Of a stretch of DNA of 64,000 nucleotides, positions 12,901-27,986 are shown in pieces; positions within the stretch are counted from its first letter, which is position 1; the number at the start of each line of letters is the position of its first letter. The stretch spans positions 12,460,701 to 12,524,700 of the forward strand of contig OY855913.1 of assembly GCA_963693305.1 (NCBI GenBank), written 5' to 3'. The notes under the pieces are model-generated. The model did no database searches. It was not told the DNA's origin and worked only from the letters and a program-made list of their open reading frames with translations. Position numbers and translations under genes: made by a program. The stretch comes from Meandrina meandrites. Lineage: Eukaryota > Cnidaria > Anthozoa > Scleractinia > Meandrinidae.

Positions 12901-15534
12901 CAGATTTTTGGTCTAAACTGTTCTAAAATTAGTGGTAGGCAACTTAACCTATAAAAATCATTTAACTTGGAACATCTAAAGGAAGATATAGCCTTAATCT
13001 GTGGATAGAAATCTAACTACGGCTATAAATATCGATTTTTTTGTAGACGGGCGGAAACAACTTGAAAAGTTTAGCTAAACCTTTCAAGTTGTAATCCATT
13101 TCCATCATAGCCATCTGCAGCTAAAGATTCTTGTTAACAGTTTCGGTGCTCTAAAATAGCAATTGTTAATAAAAATGGACTATTATTTTTTGGTTTCCTT
13201 CGACACAAATATATATTTTGGCAGTTCAAAAATCTGTTATAATCCGTGACAAAGCCCCTTTAACTTCTGTTTGTCTGTGGCATTAATGCTTTGTAACCAT
13301 CCTTTCAGATTATCCGTATTTCATATTTTGTTGACTGTACCTTTTTCGATTTTGTCGGCTGCCTTTGTGTCTACAATAAAACTCACGGGTGTCAAAATTT
13401 ATCTTAATGTTTTAAAATGGCTACAGTGGTGCATCCTTCCTAAACGTCTTTGAGGTCGTTCATGAAGCACTCTTGGTCCACAATACGGCTGTATTCTATT
13501 AAAGTCTGGGAGTTTTTGTCAATTGAAAATGATGCCATGGCGACATTAAAACATTTATCTACACTTTTGCCCCTTAATAATAATTATTCTTAAATCTTTG
13601 TCTAAATTTAATAATACCAAGAACAACAAGTGCTGCTGGTACTATATTAAACTATGAGTAATTATTAGAAAAACTAAAATTAGTGAGTTACTGACCACTG
13701 CATTTCTGTATGTGTCTATCTTGTATAAAGCCTCTGAAGGGAGCAAAGCCAGTACCCGGGCCTACCATGATGACAGGAGTCACTGACTTGAAAGGCAGGC
13801 GGAACTGTGTTTTTCGAACAAAGATTGGAATACGGCAGTTTTCACCTTCTGTAACAACAAAGGTATGACAAAGATCAATTAAAGTCTGGGCACCATAAAT
13901 TATTCTGGTATGGGGAAAACAAATGGAACATACATTCAGCTGGTTTTTCTAAAGGAAATAAAAACGTTTTTTTAGCTTCATTGGTAAAAAAAGGAAACAG
14001 ATATTTCTATTTCTGTGCTCAATTCTTCTCCTGCTCAAGAGAAATCTGAGATTTCAGTTGTTTGATTCCTACATTGATGGCATAGCTCTAAAGAGAGCCA
14101 TGTACTCTTTTTTCCAATAAGCTATTACTTGCACATAAAAATTAAAGAACCTCACAACAATCAATCCAAAATACTACAGAGATATTTGGAGAGGTAAATC
14201 ATCATTTTGGAATATTTCACTTTTTAATCCTTGACATTAAATACTAACACGTAAGTAGGAGAAGAACTGACCACACAAAGAAAGACTTCTGTTTACTCAG
14301 GCTAACCTTATGTAAGAACAAAAAAATAGCATTTGGGTATCAGCCATTAGGAAACTACAGAAAAAGGTTTTGATGAAGAATACTGAGCAGCAAGGTGGTG
14401 CAGGTGATGGTGCTGTGGTAAAGAATACCTATGTCTATTAATATCAAGAATAGACACTTTGCATAAAACAAAGGCCATGCCATCCATGTTCACTTAATAT
14501 CACAATTTTGGAAACATATTTCACCTACAAACTACACCATGAGAAAAAAATTTCAGAACAAACGCTAGTAGTCTTTATGTACAATGTACTTTTGTACAAA
14601 AAATGTTCTGCACTTCTGAAAGACAAGTAAAGCAAGAATTTACGCCAGCTTTTTTATGTATTATTATTATTACAATAATATACAAGCAACAATTTCTGCA
14701 TTCTGATTGGCTAAGAACACGTCAATTAATCCCAAACCAGTGCAATAAGTGAAATTGGCAGTGCAAAACTTGAAATTAGCAGTGCAAAACGGTGAAATTG
14801 AAAATGATTGACAATTACGACAGCTTCATGCAAAATCCATCTCGGACAAGCAAAATGGCAGACAAAGGCGAGACAAGATTATTTGTATTTTAAAACGCAA
14901 TTTTAATGACAAGGCTTAAAAAATATATAAAAATAATATTAAAAAATATTTTCTTCTGGTTTTATCAAAGCGTTGGATTCGAAGAGAATAATGAATATAT
15001 TAAAAAAAGGTATTACGTCAGCCATGGAAAGAGCTGATGTTGCAGCTTTCACTTTCGCTTGTAAGTTTATATCGGCAGAAGCGATGATCATTAATTTGTT
15101 TGCTCTTCTGCGAGTTTTTCTTGTGGGTTTAGGCAATTGAAGTGAATTCTTTGGCTGTTTCATCAAAGCAAGTTCAGAGATTTGAAAGGAAATGAAATAT
15201 TTGCTAAAGTAAACAATTGAGCGTGCCTGAACGTGCAGGGGTTACATCATCAGAAGGGAAAACCCCCAAGCTAAAGATAGCCAGGGATAACGTAAACCTC
15301 GGATTGTGTGACTTGTGTGACTACTTTGCTAGTCCTCCGGTCCACTCATAGTGCAAACAGATTAAACTTAATCGTGACTTTTGAGAAAGAAAGCTATTAA
15401 TTAGCAAAAAATATCAGCGCGGTTTCAAGTTGCTGGCAACTTCTTGATTATCATTATCATTATCATCATCATTATTATCATTATTATTATTTATTTTATT
15501 GTTTAGTTTTGTATTATTATATATTTAAAAAAAA

Positions 15535-15582
<48 letters not shown>

Positions 15583-18500
15583 TATTAATAATAATAATAT
15601 TATACTGTACCTTTGGGTTTTTTGGTTTCAAGCCAGTTAGTAGCAACACCATTTTGAACCCGGCCAGTAGATGTAGTCCACCTTACAAGTACTGCAGTAA
15701 TGTGAATGGAAGTGGGGAACATCTGTGACAAATTCAGAAACAAAAAAGTTAAAGAACACTTGTTACACTTCAGTCTGATCATTGTTCCCTGATCATTGTT
15801 CCCTGCAGATGACTACCGCTCAGGCTGGCCAGTAAAGAGTCACTCTCCAACAATAGTCCTTTGCAAAGGGAATTCTCACCCCTGCAATGATTTGATTAGC
15901 CATTAACTTGCGATTTACACTTAATTGACAACAACTAATTTTAAGGTGGCTTATATAGTTTTTACGAGGCAAGAGCACGCGCTACAATTCGGCTGCCTGA
16001 CGTCAATATCGCTCACGCTCGCAAAACTTTCGTGAGCAACACTAAAGGAAACGAAAACAAGTTTGAGCCCTTTTTTCGGAAGTTAACAGTTTCAGAAAGT
16101 TTCAGAAGGTTTTAGACATATCATAGGACGAAAACAATACTACAGATAGGTTGATAAACAACCGACAGAGGAGTTCTAATTCGCTTTTCCATCGCTCACA
16201 ACGTGTGGCATCATACGAGTGCGCGCTCAAATAATAGGGCATGTGCAATTCGATTCTTGTCGGAGGTCGTAAAAAGCTGACTTCGGCTCAAAATATTTCA
16301 AAAACCTACCGTACGACCCATAATGAAATTTTCACAATTAATTTTTTGGGGTGAATCGCGTCAATTGTCAAAATCTAAAAAAAATCTGTAAGACAGACTT
16401 TAAGCTATTTTTAAAATAGGCAAAAAACACATTTTCCTATTTTGCAAAAAATCTGTCTTACAGATTTTTAATTTATTTTGCATGAATGTTTTATCTGATC
16501 ATAATTATTTCTAATTTCTGAATTTTTGAGGTAGGGTCGTATGGGCAGATTTTGGGAAAAACGCCATTGAAACTACTGGTGCCCAGTCTCCTCTTAAGGA
16601 CGTTCGCGCTAATTGTTTATGCGCATCCTTACTGCCCACGTAATTCCTGTCGCAACGCTACGCCACGTCATGCATCGAGCGCGCGCGCTGAGGAAACTTT
16701 CAGACCACATATAGGGTGGGTAGCCGTTGCGATAACTTCGCTTGCAGTTTGCTCACTTAAATGGTCGGTGACCCCTACTTTTTTCTTAACAGATCATTTT
16801 TGTTAACGATTATCTACGTTTTGTGAGAAAATGAAAAAAATCTATCGATTAAAAGGTTGATTTTTTTTGCCCCACGCACATTCGAATTCCACTTTTTGAT
16901 CTTTTCGTTTTGCCGTACGACGGGTTCAAATGCCTCTTCCAGGGCTAAGTTTTGCATAAAAGATGGCAACACTTAAAATTATTTTCGCAACAGACGCACT
17001 TCTTCAAAATATCACCAAGATCGTTTGCCTCCGTTTTCTCATCATCGATAATTTAAACTACAAACCTTGAAAGCCGTGCGAAATTACGTGCGCCAATTTT
17101 TCAAAATCAGGGTAGTTTTCTACAGACTTTATCTCTGAAACGAAGTCGGTGACCCCCACTTTTTTTTGTATTTCTGACACAAGTAACTCATTATCCGTCC
17201 TCAGGAAAAATTTTAGAAAAATCTATCGACTAGAAAATTTTCGCGCGAACGTCCTTAAGCACTCGGATATTCATTTTGGCTGTTTATTAGCATAATTATA
17301 TATCGTTCAAACATCGCATATATTGGTTGTAGGATGCAACAAACAATAATAAGTGAAAGCTTAAACCCTTCTGGACATTTTATTAAAGAGTTAAAAGCTG
17401 GGCTCTCTTACCCCCTCAAAACTGTAGTAAGCCACCTTAAGCCAGCTATAAGAAAACAGAGCCCCATAGCTAAGGAAATTTGGTAAACCCTGATCAAATT
17501 GGAACATTTGGGTTGTCATGTGACTGTCCATCTGACCAACTATATTGATGGAACAGGACTGGGGATGTCTTGCCCTTGATTTAGAATGTACATGAGTAAA
17601 TTTGTAAACAACAACATTTTCGGTTCATGGAGAGTTACTAGCTGTAGAAATTCATAAAAACACTGCATTACTTCAGCTGTGATTGTAGGTCCTACAATTA
17701 TATTGTAGGTCTCACAAATGGCAGTGTCACAAAGGAAGCATTCAAAAAATCCTGTTTCAAACTCACTCTAATACATATTTTGTGTCACGTAGCCCTGTGA
17801 TGTAACCGGCTCATGAATTTATATTGTGTAGAGGCAAATTTTTGTAAAATAACCATTGAAGGCACTGTGAAAATTAGCAAAAGCTAGATTGAAGTTTGTT
17901 AATTTCATCATCGTATTGAAAAAAATTTTTAAGACATACATAAGGAATCTAACTAAAAAATATAACAAAAAATAATTGACACCACAATGGTGTGTTTACT
18001 TACATCTCGCTCATAACAACACTTAAAATTGCATCATCTATCACATCAATTCAGAATATTAAAGATTGTTAAAAATTAATTGGGGATCTCTGCTTTTAGG
18101 AATGGCTCAATCTTTTTAATATGACCAGGTGAGTCTCTTCAAATCAGTATTTATATAGTGTTAGATGTACTTTGTCCAGTAGCATTTCTTTGGACTTGGC
18201 AACTACATGTATTACCCAAAATTTATAACCATAAGATTTATAACTGAAGTTTTCCATTTCCCAGTCAAGTACAAGGAAAGAGCAACCATATGCCATACAG
18301 TTCAGTATTACACGGGAAAAAGTACCTTGGGTGATGATGAAATAGAGTAGTAGCGGCACTGCAGTCGTGGTAAGAGTTCCAACAAGTGATCCAGGGGTGG
18401 CCTCAGAGAGGGAAGATCCTCCAGTACTGCTACAATATGCCGGTGTGGGTTTAAAACCCACTCTTGATATTGTTTCTGAGGGTTGAAAAAGAGCTGCTGG

Positions 18501-21500
18501 TCTGCATGTTGGTATGAATGTATCTGGTATTTAAATTTGTCTATAAAGTTTGCCCTTGAGTTTACTAGAGTATCATGTAAGAGTAATGCACTTTGTTTGA
18601 GAAAATCCTTCACTATCAATTTACAACTCAAACATTTACCTTCCAATAAACCTATGATTTATGCCATGTTTGTACCCTGGCAGAAAAGATCACAAACTTG
18701 TCTAGTATGGGAATACAACAACTTTAACTGGTTTACATTTTTCTTTCTAGAAAAAAAACAAAACGTTTCCTTTTTAAAGTGCTACTTTGATGAAATTTGC
18801 ATCATTCTTTTCTTTCATAACCATTTTAAAATATTAACAAGTACTCTATATGAGAAGAAAAATGCTGTTTACTGTTTTCCAATATCTCTTTTCTTTCCAG
18901 AGTTATTCAAGTTTTTACAATTAACAAAGTAATGACGTCATGGACTCAACCAAATTGTGAATAAATACGAAGAAAGTGATATCTCAGCCAATTTGTATTG
19001 AAAGTCTCTGATTCTTTGCAGTAACACTCTGCTAGTTGTGTTTCACAATATGAACTTACAACTTGGTTACCATGGCAACATACTAGGTTCCAGATCCCCC
19101 CAGGGCTAAAGGCTTCTCTGGCTAATTCTGGCATTGTCTTTTAATATAATGTTAATAATGCTTTACATCGGTTATCTAGTAAGCATATCAACGGATTTGG
19201 CAGACATGCATCTTTCCTGGGTTTAGTTTTCCCGAACTGAAAAATTCTAAAAATTTAATATTAAAAACAAATTGATGGGGACTGGAAAAGAGTGAGTTGC
19301 CATGACACACTGTAGGAGTGTCACCTGTGGAACTATTTGTTTCATTGGTCTCTGCAGAAAAATGTCCGAGATAACTTACAAAAAATTGGGTTGAGTACAT
19401 GACGTCATCAGTCCCCTAATTTTTTAAGCTTAAATAGCTCCAGAACTAAAATAGGTATTTGGAAACAGAAAAGGGCATTTTGAATCTTTCGTTAAAAATT
19501 GAAATGTTTGATAAGACATGTTTTCCTATGGAGGGTCACAAATACTCTTTGAAACGCCTAAAATTGCAAGGGGTGAAAATTTGAACATAGTAGAACTTTA
19601 AATTAACTTATTAATTTGCATCACATATCAACCAGTATTTATATTTACTATTTGACCCATGGACCCATGGCACCATTGACACATGGCACCCATGGAGTGT
19701 TGAAAACATACTGCAAATCCCAAAAATAATATCAATGCATAAAACTTTATTAACACAATAAAAAAAGCATCCAAGCATCCGAGGCACAGCCTAGTGCTTC
19801 TTGCACTTCTCGATCTTACAAATTCCCAAATGCTTATATAACTCAACAATGCACTTGGATGCTCAAACTCATAATGTAAACAACATGCATTTTAACTCAA
19901 TGAAGCACGTACGCGAAGTAGACCATGTGCTTTACAGAACTATAATGAACTCAAACTGGTCAATCATAGTGTGCGTAATTACTTGAACATTTTATAATAT
20001 TTTATATAAATTAACCACCGAATGTTTATTGGTGACTCAGTCACCATTAAATATTAATACTGGCTCAGGCACTCATGTAGATGTTGGTTATATGTTTTGA
20101 TTGGCCTTTTTAAAGAAGTTCTGAACTGTAATGCTTTCTTTTCTTCATGATTTTTCTCAGGCCAAAAAAGATGTTTATACAACCAGTGTGAATGGTCAGA
20201 ATGCTATGGTCAGTCAAACATACTTTTGCCTCCTCTGTAGTATCTGTGATGTTCATAAGGAATTCTTTGTGATCAAAATCCTTTGCATATTCAGCCAGCT
20301 CTCTCAGTACATGATTCTTAACAACACTGGCAATGTCCACATAATGCAGCAGGGCAGTTCTATATGTTGTAGGACAAGGAAAGGGATGTTTCTTGGGCGA
20401 GTCCTCTAAAAATGCATGAAACATTAAAAAATGTTAAGTGAAAAGTATTTGTGATAAAAATATGTAAAGAACATAAATTAATTTAATACATGTAACCTAT
20501 GCTATCAGATCTATAAGCTCTCAGGAAAAGTTTTATAACAATAAGACAGCACTCAGTCTCTATTTAGTGCATTAACTGAACTGATTTTATCAAATTTGTT
20601 GAATAATGTACATACATGTATGTATATTAGAAAACACTTTAAGACTTGGTTGCTGGGTGATATTAATGCAATATATACAGGTCACAGTTGGTTAGTCTGG
20701 GTTGTCAAATAATTGACCTTACTGCATACATGTACATGTATATGAATAGTGCATGCTTAGACTCATGTTTACATTTTATTAATTATTATGATTTAGCAGT
20801 TGAATGATTCAGCTTCTTAGTAAGCAACAGCTCCTTATCAAATAATTATCATAATTGACAATGAGATAATAGTGTGATTTGTTAATTACTTCCTCACCAT
20901 CTGTGTTATTGAGTGAGATGACTGCATCAAGGTCCACATTTAATAAGCTCCCAAGTTTTTCCACAAGTTCAGGGCTATTAGTAGGATAAACAGCAACATG
21001 GTCTCCTGCATCATACCTTTGTAGAGTAAAATATTTCATTATAAGATTTTTGTTATGTTTGTTAACACAAATGCCCTGCTGTTGATCTGTTTTTCAAGCA
21101 TTTTTGAAGGTGTAAGAAGAACTTTAAATTTGAGATCCTGTAAATGCAAAATTAAGACAGTTTGGGTTATTTATAAAGTAACATACTTTGTTTTTTTTTA
21201 CATTAAAAAGAATTTTAAGCCGATCTGATTTTTTGGTTTCTTAAGTTTTGGTGACTTCTGTTCACCTTCATCAGAGCTAGAAAATAAAAGTTCGTTGGCA
21301 CTCGCGCGAGCGCCAACAAACTTTTATTTTCTAGCTCTGATGAAGGTGAACAGAAGTCACCAAAACTTTAGAATTAAAAAAATCAGATCAGCTTAAAATT
21401 CTTTTTATTGAAGATGTCTTCTACCGATCGCAATACTGGTTCCAATATTTTGTTTTGTACAGTATAAAACAGTTAAGCCTAAAAAAATCCTGAAAAAGAC

Positions 21501-24500
21501 AGCATATTAAGGGGGGTGACTCTTAACTACCAATTTGTTTCTAAGGCAGGTTTCTAATTGCCATATTTTGGAAGCCACACCTCATACGGATAAGCTTTTT
21601 GCATGAGTTTGTTCTATTGAAGATTTCTCCAAGAGTTTTAAGTCACTGCCATATTTAATGCGTCACGTGACCAGAACAGAAAAAACCCTAAAACTCAAAC
21701 GGCGGATAGATTTTTAAATTCAAATGAGCATCAATAGATAAAGAACGCCCGCATACGTAATATGACGTATCGTTTTTGTGAAATTCGCATTATTATAAGA
21801 GTTATGGCGTAATAAGCACTCGTATTTGCAGACTTTTATCATTAGCGTTTCCTTTTTTCGTGTAAACGGTAAAAGCATACGTCAGATTATAAAGACAGCA
21901 ACGTTATCTCTGATTCGTAAAAGAAATTGGAACTTAACCTTGTTTCCTTGGAGTTTTTGGGATTTTAAATTCTAACGCGCGGTTTGGGACTGGCACTAGT
22001 TTCGCACGCGCAATGTTATATTTTTCAAAGCAGGTGTACCCCCAAACAAAATTCACCATTTCGCGTTACAAAAAGCTTCAAAATCGCTTGCTTCAAAATA
22101 CAGTCTTCAGCAATCCCTTAGCAACTGCTCTGGATCTGTAGTTAAGAGTCTCCCCCATTAACAGTGACAACAAAAACGATACCATAAATTTGTCCAGACT
22201 ACATGTATGGCCTCTATAACCAGGTGTCTTCAGTGATGTAAATATTTACTTTGCTGTGACCATATTGTATTGACTCAGTGGACGTTCCAATCAGAATTGA
22301 ACACGGCTAATCAATTTGCTTAAAGAATTCATTTAAGTTAAGGGGGGGGGGGGTGACTCTTAACTACCAATTTGTTTCTAAGGCAGGTTTCTAATTGCCA
22401 TATTTTGAAAATCAAACCTCATACGGATAAGCTTTTTGCATGAGTTTGTTCTATTGAAGATTCCTCCAAGAGTTTCAAGTCACGGCCATATTTAACACAT
22501 CACGTAACCAGAACAGAATAAACTCCAAAACTCAATTGGTAGATAGATTTGAAAATTAAAATGAGCGTCAATAGATAAAGAACTTCCACATGCATAATGT
22601 GACGTATCATTATTTTTTTGTGAAATTCGCATTATTATAAGAGTTATGGCATAATAAACACTCGTATTTACAGACTTTCATCAGCAGCATTTCCTTTTTT
22701 TTGTAAACCATAAAAGCCTAAGTCAGATTATAAAGACGGCTAGGTTATGTCTGATTTGTAAAAGAAATCAGAGCTTTACCTTGTTTTCCGTGGAGTTTAA
22801 GGGATTTTAAATTTAAACGTGCGGTTTGGGACTGCCACTGGTTTCGCACACGCAATGATATATTTTTCAAAGCAGGTGTACAGCCAAATAAAATTCACCA
22901 TTTAGCGGTACAAAAAGCTTCAAAATCGCTTGCTTCAAAATACAGTCTTCAGCAATCCCTTAGCAACTGCTCTGGATCTGTAGTTCAGAGTCTCCCCCCT
23001 TAAATAAAGCACTAAGCAATATCTGTAATCACCTACATCAAGTGGCTGATGAAAGATGACCCATACCAGAAACCCATAAGGGTTGAAACGTGTAACTCCC
23101 TATGATTCGCATTGCACAAAGCGTTTGAACATTCGTTTCCAATAAGTACCATATTTGGAAAACCACGACAAAAAAATCAACCAATCAAAATTGCAATATT
23201 TGGATTAAATTCACAGCGCGCGCTAGCTCGCGCTAAATGGCGTAATCTTGTTTGGTTAAATAGAGTTAAATTTGGTTAAATTTCTCTGTTTCATCGTCAT
23301 TTAATGGTCCGGAGAACTTCACTTGGATACTCATGATGAATTTCTTTTGTTTCTGTGAGTAATTCACGGCGTTTAGGTCGGAGTTCAAGTGACTTACCGC
23401 AAAAGCGAAAATTTTCTTGCGTGTGTCGTTACGTGACTGTGTAAATCATTCGCGTACAAGCTCCTTGACTGTGTTTCCAAATATGGTACTTGGCAAACTG
23501 AATGTTCGAACGCTGTGAACGTGCGTTATACGTTTCAACTCTTTATGAGTTTCTGCCCACACTGAATGAATCATAATACATTACCTTGAAAGCCCTTCCT
23601 AATTAGCAATTATTGGACATAATTTGATTCGTTTTTTGATACAAGGCCAATGTGATTGGTGTGTCATACCATGACAGGACGTATAGAAATTATACTGTAA
23701 GGACCTTTAACAAAGTCTGAACTAAAGTGCGGGCTCCAGGTTTCTTTATGGACAAAATGTTCATCCTGTTGTCTCGTCACTTCAAATTATTGTCTCCTCA
23801 TGTCAACTTTTTATCTCATTGTGTCGTCCTTTCAACTGTTCATACTGAATACAGTTAAGAAGAACTTATTGAAATTTTGTCTCTCAAGCTGCCTTGTATT
23901 TTGGCTCTTTGAAGTCACTGACAGCAAATATAGATTTTCTTGATTTTCTAAATCACAAGTTTCTCGGTCATACCTATCTGTAGAAAAGAATTGCACCATA
24001 CAACTTTGACTGTGGCAACTGATTGCTGGCATTTGCTCTTAATACATACTTGATTTTGGAGCCAGTGATATCAAGTTCAATGTGCATACAGGATCGATTA
24101 CCAGCTTTGTGCAGCTCACGATTCACAAGTACTGGAGCCAAGAAAGGGTTCTTAGCATCAAAAGGCCTAAAAAAGAAAAATTGAATGTTTAACTTTATAA
24201 TAACAATCCAAGCTTAATGTTTAATTGGGTTACCTTAACAGAAACATTTTCTGCATTTAACTCAGAAGATGAGCCATTATCCAGGCTGCCATTCAAAGCA
24301 AAGTCTGTGATATGTTTTTCTGGTGGCAGCCATTAATTTGTTGGTCACGATCAATAAACTTGATTTCATTCCAAATGGGAAGATGCCCCATTTAATTAGC
24401 GTGTTCTGAAACTGTAGAGTTTTGCCTTCCAGCAAACCGTATATTTCAAAACCCAGTACCTGATGATAGTTTCAGTACATAAAGGACGAAGGATAATCCG

Positions 24501-27500
24501 AATAAGTTCATTGTGCCCAATAATTTTGACAACAAATGATGATCTTGGAAAATAAACTGTAATATTTCGGTATAAGCTATACCATCATCAGACTAAGAAA
24601 ATTAACATACAAGCTAGATCTTAAATACTGTGGGTGACAAGAAAAAACAAAAAAGTTTTCTCAGGAGAATAGGCAAAGTTCTCTGCTGGATTTCAGTCCA
24701 TTGTTGAGAGAAGGTGCTAGGCGTTTGATGAAATATGCCTCTTTGTACAGGAGAAGATTCCAATTATTGTCACAGTCTAGTACTGTTGTATTATCACGGA
24801 CAACATGGGTAAAATATTCTTTGTCATAACTAACAGGAGGTGGAACAATGTCAGTATTTAAAGTATCCGGTAAATTACACAAATTATGGAGTCTTCCTTG
24901 TCTTTGTTCCCTGCTGTATGGATCTTATTCATCGGAGATAAAACATCGCAACTCTTAAGATCCTTCAAGAGAAAGCTTCGCAGATGCCTTGCAAACCCTA
25001 ACATCGAGATAAAAGTACGCGAGAAAACAACGAAATAATTTTGTTTCTGCACCAACAACAAAGATCACGTTCCACTCTTGAGTAAATCACATGTTGTTTA
25101 CAAATTCAATTGCCCTGGTTGCCAATCAGCGTACATCGGCAAAACAGACAGAACTCTTTTCGTCTGAACACATGAACACGCTATCTCTGACAAAGAGAGC
25201 GCAATTTACAAACACCTGCGAACGTGTGATCATTTAATTTTCATCCGTAATTTGTGTAATTTACCGGATACTTTAAATACTGACATTGTTCCACCTCCTG
25301 TTAGTTATGACAAAGAATATTTTACCCATGTTGTCCGTGATAATACAACAGTACTAGACTGTGACAATAATTGGAATCTTCTCCTGTACAAAGAGGCATA
25401 TTTCATCAAACGCCTAGCACCTTCTCTCAACAATGGACTGAAATCTAGCAGAGAACTTTGCCTATTCTCCTGAGTAAACTTTTTGTTTCGTCTTGTCACC
25501 CACAGTATTTAAGATCTAGCTTGTATGTTAATTTTCTTAGTCTGATGATGGTATAGCTTATACCGAAATATTACAGTTTATTTTCCAAGATCATCATTTG
25601 TTGTCAAAATTATTGGGCACAATGAACTTATTCGGATTATCCTTCGTCCTTTATGTACTGAAACCGTATATCTCTGTCGTGTTCTTTTATCCTTTCTTGC
25701 ATTGCTCTCCCTGTTTCCCCAATATAATACTTTGCTGCATTCACATGGAATCTTATAGACAACACCGTCTTGTTTAGGTGGTTCAGGGATGTCTTTTGGT
25801 CGCACTAAGTGAGACCTAAGAGTTGTGTCCAATTTGACGCGGTGTGTATGCCTTGTTGTTGTAGGCCATTTTGCAATTTGACGCCCTAAGTGGTACCAAT
25901 CAACAAATGTTAACCCCTAAGGGCTATCAATCTGAATTAAAGGTCTCTTAGAGAACACGACTATTTTGCATAATGAAGTACACGTATGAACAGCAGTTTG
26001 AGCTGAAAAGATGAAAATATTTTGGTGGCGATCCAAAAATAATTTCTTTCTTTTATCTCTTCTTTAAACCTCTTAAAATTACACTCAAAACACTGCCCGA
26101 CTAATGCATAACACATTGCGGACCTATGTATTAAATAAACTCAATGGGTTGGTATACTGTATTAGGGGGGGCAGGCATGCACACGATCTTTTTGTTTCTG
26201 CCTCCGACATTTTTTTTTTCTTTCTTTTTTCCCCCAAGAAGCTATCAAGTGCTTCCCATTTATTATTTTGCTCAATAATAGACAGCTTAAGCACAGCCGT
26301 TTTTGAGCCACAGAGCCAGAAATGGAACCTTAATTCTCATCTTTAGCACTTATTGTCAGCTTTTTGTTCATAAATTCAGTTGTAAGTGCTAAAATGAAAG
26401 CTTTCTAACTTATTTTTGGAGGTAAAAGTTCACCAAAACCTTTAACATTCGCCTTTGCCAGTTATGTTACAAAATCCACGCTTGCCTTAAAGCCCAACAA
26501 TGCCATGTGCTTTTTTGGTAATGTTTTGAAACAATTCAAATAAAAAAATGCTCGTACCCATGCTCTTGGCATAGCTGATACCTATCTCATCATTATTTCA
26601 CTGTTTCACATTTGCCAACATTTAATTTCATCTTTGTCTTGAAAGTCCAGTTATACATTGGTCAGTGGAATTACAAACAAAAGTCTACGACCCAAGGAAG
26701 GATCAACCAAGCAACTGATTGTGCTCATCTACTTAACTCCTATTTTGCATTCTGCAAAATAGTTGTTAAAATGCCCAGATGTTTACAGGAAATGACCAAG
26801 TGAGCAAGCAAGTGCAAGGTCAGCTAACAGCTTCAACTGACTCATTGCGGAAGCAATTCACAAGTTCAAAATTATACTTACGGTCGCTGAGTGATATATG
26901 ACTTAATTTTATTCATCTCCCCAGTGTAAAGTTTGTCTTGAGGTAAATCTTTATGAATGAAAAGTTTGAACTGACGTTCAATACAAGATGACAGTCTCCT
27001 GAAAACAATAAAGCAACATGTCATATTGGAGTTACTTCTTTGTACTAACATAAATTTTAATTTACACTGACATGCAGTTATTATAAGTTAATGTGTCAGG
27101 GCTTTGTTAGGTGAATTTTGGTAAAAACGATATAATTATATATTATTTTATCCAACTTCCCTATCCCAACCCCACATTCCATCAACAAAAATAGCAAAGA
27201 TAGAAAAATAATATTTCACAAGTTTAAAAGCTTTTCTCCTCTTCCGGTTGGGTTTTAAGGTAGCAGCACGTATTTTAGGTGGTTAATTTCCAGGTTAAAT
27301 ATGTAACGCTTGCTAAGTGACTACAGTCTAGGCAAGTATGGCCCTCAGTCAGCAATCTAAAAATACGCTTTCATAAACTTGATTGTAAATGCGGATAGTG
27401 AGTGCCTTTAAGTTAGTGTTTAAACATTTAAATGTGCAATCTATCTACAATCTTGGAGAAAAACACTTGGCCAAGTATCCACCAATTTAAGAACCACCAA

Positions 27501-27936
27501 TCGGTTTTTTCAACCCCCCACCCCCCGTTTCAATGTTGTCAATGCTGTCATGTCGTGCAAAAAAAGCCTGGTGAACTGCAGACCCCATCAAACAACATTG
27601 AGTAGTGGGAGAGGACGTGGTCTATATAGTGGTGGCCTGTGGAGGCGGCATGACCTAGTTGTTAGGGCGCTGGACTTGCAACCCAGAGGTCCAGGGTTCA
27701 AATCCTCCTCCCTGCCACTAGATGGATTTGTTTTCTGTAGCCCAGAACTCAACTTCACCATGCTTTGTAAATAGCCAACTGGTCAGCCTCCTGCCAGTTG
27801 GGATTCTTAAGGTGTCATGTTTAATTATTTGTTTCACATTAATTTTGTTTGTAACACGCATTTGATCATATTCACATGAAATTTGTGCAATATAAATGTT
27901 TTAAATTATTATTATTATTATTATTACTATTATTAC

Positions 27937-27986
<50 letters not shown>

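Noticed and set aside
18483..18932. 149-codon plus-strand ORF
   Set aside because: It overlaps the POR exon 11 boundary antisense, is rich in Phe/Cys/Asn and has no family resemblance; chance ORF in AT-rich intron.
21511..22999. Simple tandem duplication of a 0.65-kb segment
   Set aside because: Each copy has its own TTAA flanks and termini, so two insertions explain it better.
27906..27986. CRISPR-like or regulatory array
   Set aside because: Plain trinucleotide microsatellite; CRISPR is not expected in an animal genome.
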